NCBI GenBank assembly: GCA_019322815.1
Contig: JAHWIB010000059.1
Coordinates: forward strand, 1 to 6,314
Source: Candidatus Woesearchaeota archaeon
Lineage (GTDB): Archaea; Nanobdellota; Nanobdellia; Woesearchaeales; WJKL01
Reading direction: 5' to 3'
DNA: 6,314 nucleotides
Each line of letters begins with the position of its first letter. Position 1 is the stretch's first letter. This document shows positions 1 through 5,333 of this stretch, piece after piece. The translations under genes were made by a program, and so were the position numbers. A model generated the notes under the pieces. It searched no databases. It was not told the origin of the DNA and worked only from the letters and a program-made list of their open reading frames with translations.

Positions 1-1
1 T

Positions 2-430
2 CATATATGGGGCTCAACCCCTTTAGGCATTCTCTATACAACATTGATTGGAGGATTATTTTTTGTAACAATTCCATTAGAATTGCTTTTCATCAAATTC
101 CTAAAAGCAGGTCATTTTTTCTTGCTTGTAATCTCATTTTATCTTTTAGGCCTTTTAGTTTCATTTACAATAAATTATTACATAGGATTAAAGCTTTCAG
201 GATTATCTAAAAAGATAATCTCACCTAAAAAATTCTACAAAACAAAAGGAGTACTTAATAGATATGGTTCATGGGCAATATTTGCATTTAATGTGCTTCC
301 ATTGCCTGCACAGCCTCTTGCAGTAATACTAGGTGTTTTCAGATATAATAAAACAAGATTTTATGCACTTTTCATATTAGGCCAACTAATAAAATATACA
401 GCAATGTCTATCTTTATCATATATTTTTGA
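2..430 (+). CDS. VTT/DedA-like (SNARE-associated) integral membrane protein, 5' end missing
   Basis: The reading frame is open from the left edge, so the true start lies outside the window; the TTG at 44 is an internal codon. The 142 visible residues hold about four hydrophobic segments (roughly residues 7-30, 39-64, 91-112 and 119-141). Between segments two and three is a basic loop rich in Lys. The end of segment two (SFTINYYIGLKLSG) matches the VTT-domain pattern of small residues, then Y-x-I-G and Gly. Segment three, with YGSWAIF followed by LPLPAQP and a Gly, matches the Pro-rich re-entrant motif of DedA/VTT proteins. Family members act in membranes, and several are linked to lipid scrambling or undecaprenyl-phosphate recycling; the substrate here is unknown. 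A double-PRC-barrel gene follows at once, suggesting co-transcription. The family is fairly sure; the function is not. Confidence 0.72.
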   Translation, partial: HIWGSTPLGILYTTLIGGLFFVTIPLELLFIKFLKAGHFFLLVISFYLLGLLVSFTINYYIGLKLSGLSKKIISPKKFYKTKGVLNRYGSWAIFAFNVLPLPAQPLAVILGVFRYNKTRFYALFILGQLIKYTAMSIFIIYF

Positions 431-435
431 AAAAA

Positions 436-446
436 TTAATAAATAA
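436..446 (+). promoter_or_regulatory. Possible TATA box for the first PRC-barrel gene
   Basis: TTAATAAATAA is centred about 25 nt before the ATG at 466, the spacing expected for a leaderless archaeal transcript. It lies just after the stop codon of the membrane-protein gene. TATA-like strings are frequent by chance in this AT-rich DNA, and read-through from the upstream gene is equally possible. Confidence 0.25.
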
Positions 447-465
447 GAAACAATTTATCATAAAA

Positions 466-924
466 ATGGGAGACAAAAGGGAGTCAATTGAAATAATTTC
501 ACCAAACGACAGCAATATACTTAAATTTGAAAGTATAAAAGATTATTTAGGAAAAAAAGTAGTTTCTAAATCAGGAAAAACAGTTGGTTCTGTCAGGGAT
601 GTCTTGTTTACAGACAAAGGTATTAGAGGCATAATTGTTTATAGGTTCTTCTCAAGATTTTATGTTGACAGGACTTTTTTCAATACAGTTGGAAACAAGG
701 CAATGCTTTCTATTAATCCTATTTTGCTATTAAAGGGAAAAGATGTTTTTGATGCAGACGGCAAAAAGCTTGGAAAAGTATCCAGAGTCAAAAGAAAAAG
801 CCATACAAATGATTTTCATTCAATTGTTGTTAAAAAGAGATTTTTCTTAAAAGGTATTGAAATTCCAAAATCTGAAATAGATGTTATGAAAGACAATATT
901 ATTTTAAACAAAGTGTATGAATAA
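466..924 (+). CDS. Tandem PRC-barrel domain protein (first of two)
   Basis: This is a 152-residue soluble, basic protein. After an N-terminal tail of about 26 residues it has two PRC-barrel units, roughly residues 27-88 and 90-148. Each opens with the family hallmark, a Gly-Lys, a short strand, a small turn (SKSGKTVG; DADGKKLG) and V-x-x-V. PRC-barrels are small beta-barrels found in RimM, in the H subunit of photosynthetic reaction centres and in archaeal cell-division adaptor proteins, usually as protein-binding modules. I chose ATG 466; an in-frame TTG at 427 would add 13 residues and overlap the upstream stop codon, but those residues are not part of the domain. No Shine-Dalgarno is visible. 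There is no signal peptide or membrane segment. The specific role is unknown; proximity to a membrane protein suggests a membrane-linked adaptor, which is inference. Confidence 0.75.
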   Translation: MGDKRESIEIISPNDSNILKFESIKDYLGKKVVSKSGKTVGSVRDVLFTDKGIRGIIVYRFFSRFYVDRTFFNTVGNKAMLSINPILLLKGKDVFDADGKKLGKVSRVKRKSHTNDFHSIVVKKRFFLKGIEIPKSEIDVMKDNIILNKVYE

Positions 925-1369
925 AATGAGAGTTAAGAACAAGGTAATAACATCTGATGATATTTTGGGTAAAGATGCTGTTGATTCTGGCGGAGCAATT
1001 CTGGGAGTTGTAATCAAGCTGCATATAGATAAAGAACATAAGAGAATAACAGGCATAACAATAGATGAAGGCTTTATGAAACCAAATCTGTTTGTTGGGA
1101 TTAATTACATCAAGAATTTTGGAGTTGATTCAGTTTTTCTGAGCAGAATCCCGACTGAGAAATATATTGGATTAGTTGTTCTTGATTCAAAAGGAAAAGA
1201 AATAGGAGTTGTAAAAAAAGTTAATTCTAAAAGACACAAAGTAAAATCAATCGAGATTTCCAGGGGTTTGAGAGAAAGAGTTCTTGTTTCTTCTTCTGAC
1301 ATCCAGGAGATTGGCGAGAGTGTTATTCTGAAGCCAAACTATAAAACTCAAAAAATAGAAAAAGAGTAA
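917..1369 (+). CDS. Tandem PRC-barrel domain protein (second of two)
   Basis: This 150-residue soluble protein has the same architecture as its upstream neighbour: two PRC-barrel units at about residues 16-78 and 82-139. They start with ILGKDAVDSGGAILG and YIGLVVLDSKGKEIG, followed by strands ending near VFLS and VILK. The start at 917 overlaps the end of the previous gene by 8 nt; a second in-frame ATG at 926, just past the upstream stop, is equally plausible and removes three residues. Neither start has a Shine-Dalgarno, so translation is probably coupled to the upstream gene. The shared layout suggests an ancient gene duplication, though the sequences have diverged widely. The charged C-terminal tail (about 140-150) lies outside the barrels. 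The PRC assignment is sound; the cellular role is not known. Confidence 0.74.
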   Translation: MNKMRVKNKVITSDDILGKDAVDSGGAILGVVIKLHIDKEHKRITGITIDEGFMKPNLFVGINYIKNFGVDSVFLSRIPTEKYIGLVVLDSKGKEIGVVKKVNSKRHKVKSIEISRGLRERVLVSSSDIQEIGESVILKPNYKTQKIEKE

Positions 1370-1372
1370 ATG

Positions 1373-1416
1373 ATATTTTTAAATTAATATTTTCTAGTAC
1401 CAAAATATTTTTAAAT
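1373..1416 (+). repeat. 12-nt direct repeat of a TATA-like element
   Basis: ATATTTTTAAAT occurs exactly at 1373-1384 and again at 1405-1416, 32 nt apart, directly after the second PRC-barrel gene. Each copy contains T5, which could act as an archaeal poly-U terminator, and TTTAAAT, which resembles a TATA box. The low complexity of the sequence makes chance duplication possible. Confidence 0.4.
1376..1380 (+). terminator. Possible poly-T terminator of the PRC-barrel cluster
   Basis: A T5 run begins 7 nt after the stop codon of the second PRC-barrel gene, and T4 and T5 runs follow at 1390-1393 and 1408-1412. Archaeal RNA polymerase can terminate on U-rich stretches without a hairpin. No stem-loop precedes the run, and such runs are common in this DNA. 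Confidence 0.25.
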
Positions 1417-1417
1417 A
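1401..1417 (+). promoter_or_regulatory. Possible upstream promoter (BRE + TATA) in the pre-pyrB gap
   Basis: CAAAATATTTTTAAATA combines an A-rich BRE-like segment with a TATA-like TTTTTAAATA (1408-1417). The expected start about 25 nt downstream is near 1437-1441, which is where the candidate structured RNA begins. No credible protein-coding ORF starts there. A start here would give either a separate small RNA or a roughly 100-nt leader on pyrB. Confidence 0.3.
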
Positions 1418-1435
1418 AATTCTGATTACTAAAAA

Positions 1436-1494
1436 CAGTATTTCTGAGTCTTGATAGGCGAAAGCCTTTTAATTTCTCGTCGATGTATCTACTG
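1436..1494 (+). ncRNA. Candidate small structured RNA or pyrB leader element
   Basis: Bases 1436-1440 (CAGTA) can pair with 1490-1494 (TACTG). Bases 1453-1455 (GAT) can pair with 1487-1489 (ATC), stacking directly on the first stem on the 3' side. Inside is a hairpin, AGGC (1456-1459) with GCCT (1464-1467), closed by a GAAA (GNRA) tetraloop at 1460-1463. This stretch has more G and C than the flanking gap. It follows a TATA-like element at the right distance and precedes the pyrB promoter. I do not recognise a known riboswitch, tRNA or guide-RNA family. The stems are short, so this is a hypothesis; a chance fold or a terminator hairpin are alternatives. Confidence 0.22.
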
Positions 1495-1509
1495 AAAAAG
1501 CTAAAAACA

Positions 1510-1517
1510 TATAAATA
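1510..1517 (+). promoter_or_regulatory. TATA box of the pyrB operon
   Basis: TATAAATA sits behind an A-rich BRE-like stretch (1503-1508) and is centred about 29 nt before the pyrB ATG. Transcription would start around 1538-1543, giving a leaderless or nearly leaderless mRNA; only a short GG (1541-1542) precedes the ATG. Confidence 0.6.
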
Positions 1518-1542
1518 ACCTAGTCTTTCTTACTTTTTTAGG

Positions 1543-2739
1543 ATGGAACCTGAATTTAAAACAAAACAAGAAATTGCTGATTCTGAGTTTGCTTTCAAAG
1601 GAAGAGACATTGTTTCAATTAGTGATCTTGCAAGAAAAGAGATAGATTATATTTTAGATGTTGCTGATTGGTTTAAAAGGCAGCACAAAGATAAAAACAG
1701 AGCAGAGCTTGAAAAGATTCTTGATGGAGCTGCTATTGCTTCTGTTTTTGTTGAGCCGAGCACAAGGACAAGATGCAGTTTTGAAGCAGCTGCTAAATGT
1801 CTAGGAGCAAAGGCAATAGGAATTACTGATCCATCTGCAAGCTCTTTCAAAAAAGGAGAGCCTTTGAAAGATGCACTAAAGATGTTTGAATTTTATGCAT
1901 CAGCAATGGGCTATGGAGATGCTGCTTTTGTGATGAGGCATCCTTTAGACGGCTCTGCTAGATTTGCAGCAGATAATTTAGATATTCCTTTTTTGAATGG
2001 CGGAGACGGCAAGAACCAGCATCCTACCCAGACCTTATTAGATCTATTTTCTATAAAAGAAACCCAGCATATTATTGACGGAATTCATATTGCAATGGTT
2101 GGAGACTTAAAGCATGGAAGAACAGTTCATTCTTTAGCAACTGCCTTATCAATGTATAAAGATGTAACATTATATTTTGTTGCTCCTGAAGTTCTGCAGA
2201 TGCCTTCTTACATAAAAGACATGCTTAAGAAAAAAGAAGTCAAGTTTGCTACATTAGAAAATATTGAAGAAGTTTTAGATGAAGTAAACATCACATACAT
2301 GACAAGAATACAAAGAGAAAGGTTAAGTGATGAAGACAGAGAAAAAGTGAAAGATGTATACAGATTGAATGCTGCAATGCTTAAAAATGCAAGAACATGC
2401 ATGAAAATTATGCATCCTCTTCCAAGATATAAGAAAGCTTTAGAGATTGGTTTTGATGTTGATGATACAGAACATGCTGCTTATTATCCTCAGGCATTGA
2501 ATGGATTGTTTGTCAGAGAAGCTTTGCTTGCTTTAGTTATAGGAAGGATTGGAAGCGGAAAAAAAATATCAGAGCCAAATTATACCTACAGAACAGATTT
2601 AATCTGTCCTAATAAAAACTGCATATCAAATGATGAGTTTGAAGGCGTTAAACCTAAATTGATAACAGAAGGCAGAGAAGGATACAGATGTTATTATTGT
2701 GAAGCAAGAATAAAGGAGGGGAAAAATGACAAGGTTTGA
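1543..2739 (+). CDS. pyrB: Aspartate carbamoyltransferase catalytic chain with fused PyrI-like zinc domain
   Basis: The enzyme joins carbamoyl phosphate and L-aspartate to give N-carbamoyl-L-aspartate, the committed step of cytosolic pyrimidine synthesis. Over residues 19-335 it follows the E. coli PyrB chain closely. Visible are the phosphate-binding STRTR (73-77), the mobile-loop Lys (K104 in KKGE), RHP (132-134), GGDGKNQHPTQT (153-164), GDLKHGRTVH (187-196), TRIQRERL (254-261) and HPLPR (291-295); the expected active-site residues appear intact. Residues 346-392 look like the zinc-binding half of the regulatory chain PyrI, with C355-x4-C360 and C383-x2-C386 about 23 residues apart. The roughly 100-residue nucleotide-binding half of PyrI is absent. 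About seven residues (near 120-126) seem inserted before RHP relative to E. coli. The gene is first in an operon with the pyrE-like gene, which it overlaps by 14 nt. Confidence 0.96.
   Translation: MEPEFKTKQEIADSEFAFKGRDIVSISDLARKEIDYILDVADWFKRQHKDKNRAELEKILDGAAIASVFVEPSTRTRCSFEAAAKCLGAKAIGITDPSASSFKKGEPLKDALKMFEFYASAMGYGDAAFVMRHPLDGSARFAADNLDIPFLNGGDGKNQHPTQTLLDLFSIKETQHIIDGIHIAMVGDLKHGRTVHSLATALSMYKDVTLYFVAPEVLQMPSYIKDMLKKKEVKFATLENIEEVLDEVNITYMTRIQRERLSDEDREKVKDVYRLNAAMLKNARTCMKIMHPLPRYKKALEIGFDVDDTEHAAYYPQALNGLFVREALLALVIGRIGSGKKISEPNYTYRTDLICPNKNCISNDEFEGVKPKLITEGREGYRCYYCEARIKEGKNDKV
2715..2721 (+). promoter_or_regulatory. Strong Shine-Dalgarno for the pyrE-like gene
   Basis: GGAGGGG lies inside the end of pyrB and ends 4 nt before the ATG at 2726. 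It is the only strong ribosome-binding site before a start codon in the window and it fixes the start of the second operon gene. Confidence 0.85.
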
Positions 2740-3745
2740 AGAAATTTTTCAAGATATAAGACGTGTTTTTGAAAAAGGAGACCCAGGACAGCAGGGAATG
2801 AGACTGCCTGGAGAAAAAAATGAAGAAAGAAAAGGGCCAATTAAAGAAGTGCTTTTACAAGGCACAAAAGCAAGAGGAGCTGGTTATAGAGTAAGAAAAA
2901 GATTAAAAGATCAATTTAGGATTGTTCCTGTAACTTCATCTGAGCAGGAAATTCCAAAATACAGCGATCCGACAATATTATTTTTTGATCTAAAAAAGCT
3001 TGAAGGAGTTCCTGAACGTTTTAAACAATATGTGATGGAAAATGAAAATACTAAACTATTAGTAGTGGATGTAGATGGAAGAGAAGATAGTGTAAGCGGT
3101 TTTTCTTTTTCAGTGGATACTAATCATTATTTAAAAGGCTTTGAAAGAGACATCGATCCTTCTATATCCAGGATAGTTGCAGAATTATACCTTAATGTAG
3201 ACAATGCTGTGGATGAAGAAGGTATTGAATTAGGAGGGGAAATAATAAAACCTTATTTTAGAACATCTGCTTTAATAGAATATGACCGAAGCAGAGTCAT
3301 TTTAGAAGGAATTCTTGCTTCTATTGTTATGAAATTTAACCCGGATGTTATTGCAAGCAGGGAGGTGACAGGAAAACCTCCAGAGGATGATGTTAGAATG
3401 TATGAGCTTGCAGAGCCTCTAGCAAAAAGATTAGGTTTAGAAGCAGTTATGATAAAAGAAGATGGAGATAAATATTCTTTACAAGGTGATGTAGAGAAAA
3501 AAAGAGTTCTTTTGCTAAAAGATGTTTTAGGAACTGGAGATACAACACAAAAAATAATGGATACATTAGAAGAAGAAAAGGCGCATATTGCCGGCAGCAT
3601 TGTACTGCTTGACAGAAATGAAGGTGCTTCAAAAAGATTGGGATGGAATAAATATGATATTTATTCTGTAACTGATTTGGATATGTATCAATATGTTGCT
3701 GCACAGAAAAAAATATTTGATTTTATTCCAGTTTCAAGAAGATAA
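2726..3745 (+). CDS. Orotate phosphoribosyltransferase-like protein with extra N-terminal alpha/beta domain
   Basis: The C-terminal part (about 170-339) resembles orotate phosphoribosyltransferase (PyrE), which makes OMP from orotate and PRPP. It has a PRPP-loop-like VLLLKDVLGTGDTT (261-274), a Lys-rich flexible-loop region (K244, K249) and DRNEGA (296-301), which matches the conserved D-R-x-E-G-A after that loop. The loop is divergent: the first of the two usual acidic residues is Lys (K265), and the usual T-T-G-G reads GTGD. The protein is 339 residues, against roughly 180-210 for ordinary PyrE. Residues 1-37 are polar and probably flexible. Residues 38-158 alternate strands and helices (strands near 39-44, 64-70, 83-88, 109-115) in a Rossmann- or receiver-like order, with Asp88 ending a strand and Lys137 in YLKGF. 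Overlap with pyrB supports a pyrimidine role. Activity as true PyrE is likely but not certain; a regulatory PRTase is the alternative. Confidence 0.75.
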   Translation: MTRFEEIFQDIRRVFEKGDPGQQGMRLPGEKNEERKGPIKEVLLQGTKARGAGYRVRKRLKDQFRIVPVTSSEQEIPKYSDPTILFFDLKKLEGVPERFKQYVMENENTKLLVVDVDGREDSVSGFSFSVDTNHYLKGFERDIDPSISRIVAELYLNVDNAVDEEGIELGGEIIKPYFRTSALIEYDRSRVILEGILASIVMKFNPDVIASREVTGKPPEDDVRMYELAEPLAKRLGLEAVMIKEDGDKYSLQGDVEKKRVLLLKDVLGTGDTTQKIMDTLEEEKAHIAGSIVLLDRNEGASKRLGWNKYDIYSVTDLDMYQYVAAQKKIFDFIPVSRR

Positions 3746-3782
3746 ATTAAAAATTTAAAAATGAGTTTAAATCTAATAAAAC

Positions 3783-3791
3783 TTTTTAAAT
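3783..3791 (+). promoter_or_regulatory. TATA-like element of the large methyltransferase gene
   Basis: TTTTTAAAT follows the A-rich AATAAAAC and is centred about 27 nt before the ATG at 3814. No Shine-Dalgarno precedes that ATG, which fits a leaderless transcript separate from the pyrimidine operon. The 68-nt gap holds nothing else I can identify. Confidence 0.45.
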
Positions 3792-3813
3792 TACTCTATT
3801 TATTTATTGTATA

Positions 3814-5289
3814 ATGGGCGGGGGAGAGCTTTATAATGAACAGAGAGAATATTTCTTGTCTTTTTTAGCTAGAACAAATCAAAAGCAGAGAACTGTTGAG
3901 AATTTAGCTGATTATCTTCCTGTTTATTCTCCGCAGACAGTTGAAGCTGTTAAAAAAGGAAAAAGAGTAAAATTTCTTGATTTAGGTCCTGGGATTGGTG
4001 GAGTATTTGTTCCTTTTACTGGTTCATTAGGAGATAAAATAGACTGTGTGATACAAGAGCCTAATCTAGGAATGGCTGTCAATTTCTTTTTTAATTACTT
4101 GATGGAGGATCTGCCTCATCAAAGATTAAGGATTGAAAATAAAGAAGTATTTGATTATGATTCTGAAGGCTTTGATTTTATTTTATCTTCACATTCATTT
4201 TATTATCTGCCTGAATGGGAAAATACAGTGCAGAAAGTATATGATTCATTAGTTCCAGGAGGGGCTGCCTGCATTGTATTAGGCAGCAGGGAAAGCAATC
4301 TTATTGAATTAAGAGCAAAATTTTTCCCTGAATTATATTCAGCTGCTCCTAAAACAGCAGAGGATTTAGAAGCTGTTTTAGATTCAATGAAAATTCCTTA
4401 CAAATCATCTTTAGTTCATTCTAGAATTGATGTTAGTGATGGTGTGGATTTTGAGAAAAGTCTTAAAAGAGTTGGAACTTGGGAGCCTTCATTAGATTCT
4501 TTACTTTCTTTTATGTTAAGAACAGATTTTACTAAATTAAATCCTGAAATGCAGAAAAGAGTAAGAGCAGCTGTTTATTCAAGAGCTGATAGAAGATATC
4601 TAAGTTTAACAGATAAAGCAATATGGATAGAAAAGCCTGGAAGATATGAAAGAGAAGATGCTGCTGAAATTGGACGTGAGAAGTTTACCTTAGGTGATTT
4701 TGTTGAGAAATTCAGACCAATGATTGAAAATCAATTTGGAGAAGATGTTGCTTTTTTAAGCCCTGGGTTGAGAGAAGCTTATTATTCAATATTAGCATTA
4801 GATTGTGTTTTAACACATCCTCTCTCTAGATTATCTATAATGAGCAGAAATAGTGCTTTAGTTACACAGGATGATGATGCTCGGCCTACCCCTATATTAG
4901 GGCAGAGAATCAATGATTTTTGGATAGTTGATCCTGAAAATAAGGGATTTAAGGATTGTCCTGGATTACAAGGAGAGATGTATACTCTTATGTTTACTTT
5001 AAGTCATGATACACAAACATTCTTAATTGAAGCTTTATATCAAGAATATGACTTTTTATCTGAAGAAGATAAAAGAGATGTTACAAGCAAAACAGATTTT
5101 TTTGGATTAATCTTAAATATTTTTGATAGGTTTAAACACAATCAAGTGTTTTCTAACAGGCATAATGGTGCAACATTATTAGGATTATATTTAATGTCTG
5201 AGTTTTTAGACAGAGAAAAGTTAAAAACGCCTAAGAAAGTTACTCCTAAACTGGCTGAGTATTATAGAGAGTTGGGGATTAATATTTGA
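3814..5289 (+). CDS. Class I SAM-dependent methyltransferase with large uncharacterised C-terminal region
   Basis: The 491-residue protein begins with a Rossmann-fold methyltransferase. Motif I is FLDLGPGIGG (54-63). The acidic residue after strand two is E82 in QEPN. FDFILSSHSFYYLPEW (120-135) is the strand-four region, and VPGGAACIVLG (147-157) is the post-motif strand. The N-terminal helix and the later strand near 261-274 (LSLTDKAIWIEKP) recall histamine-N-methyltransferase-like or small-molecule enzymes, but this is a weak resemblance and the substrate is unknown. Residues from about 275 to 491 are mostly helical, soluble and acidic in places. They include a polar stretch around 343-375 (SRNSALVTQDDDARPTP and a following DFWIVDPENKG) that I cannot place in any family. 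The gene has its own TATA-like element and appears leaderless. Methyltransferase fold: sure. Function: not known. Confidence 0.72.
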   Translation: MGGGELYNEQREYFLSFLARTNQKQRTVENLADYLPVYSPQTVEAVKKGKRVKFLDLGPGIGGVFVPFTGSLGDKIDCVIQEPNLGMAVNFFFNYLMEDLPHQRLRIENKEVFDYDSEGFDFILSSHSFYYLPEWENTVQKVYDSLVPGGAACIVLGSRESNLIELRAKFFPELYSAAPKTAEDLEAVLDSMKIPYKSSLVHSRIDVSDGVDFEKSLKRVGTWEPSLDSLLSFMLRTDFTKLNPEMQKRVRAAVYSRADRRYLSLTDKAIWIEKPGRYEREDAAEIGREKFTLGDFVEKFRPMIENQFGEDVAFLSPGLREAYYSILALDCVLTHPLSRLSIMSRNSALVTQDDDARPTPILGQRINDFWIVDPENKGFKDCPGLQGEMYTLMFTLSHDTQTFLIEALYQEYDFLSEEDKRDVTSKTDFFGLILNIFDRFKHNQVFSNRHNGATLLGLYLMSEFLDREKLKTPKKVTPKLAEYYRELGINI

Positions 5290-5302
5290 TGTCATAGATA
5301 TA

Positions 5303-5313
5303 TTTATATATAA
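5303..5313 (+). promoter_or_regulatory. TATA box of the small methyltransferase gene
   Basis: TTTATATATAA lies in the 44-nt gap between the two methyltransferase genes, centred about 26 nt before the ATG at 5334. This matches the spacing of the other promoters in the window and suggests a leaderless transcript. Confidence 0.55.
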
Positions 5314-5333
5314 TTTAATTCTAAAGAAGATTT

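Noticed and set aside
7..210. A 67-codon plus-strand ORF starting with ATG
   Set aside because: It lies out of frame inside the VTT/DedA-like membrane-protein gene, whose frame is open from the window edge and has recognisable motifs; the ORF itself looks random.
427..468. TTG at 427 as the start of the first PRC-barrel gene
   Set aside because: It overlaps the upstream stop codon and would add 13 Lys/Ile-rich residues outside the domain; ATG 466 has a TATA-like element at about -25 and is preferred, though translational coupling from 427 cannot be excluded.
1444..1467. Hammerhead-type ribozyme core (CTGA followed by GAAA)
   Set aside because: The GAAA is a tetraloop of a perfect four-pair hairpin, not the junction strand of a hammerhead, and the required three-stem junction cannot be drawn.
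1422..1495. C/D-box guide RNA in the pre-pyrB gap (CTGATTA, CTGA, TTGATAG, CTGA)
   Set aside because: The C-like boxes lack the GA needed for the kink-turn, and the spacers (15 and about 34 nt) do not fit the near-12-nt spacing of archaeal guides.
1483..1518. An 11-codon ORF (MYLLKKLKTYK) as a pyrB leader peptide
   Set aside because: It overlaps the pyrB TATA box, has no ribosome-binding site, and could only be made from a hypothetical upstream start; too short to support alone.
3253..3704. Two minus-strand ORFs of 115 and 85 codons opposite the pyrE-like gene
   Set aside because: They are antisense shadows of a well-supported coding region, with Ser/Phe/Leu-rich translations typical of reversed AT-rich genes and no family resemblance. 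The shorter minus-strand ORFs at 1105-1302, 1647-1850 and 2208-2402 were dropped for the same reason.
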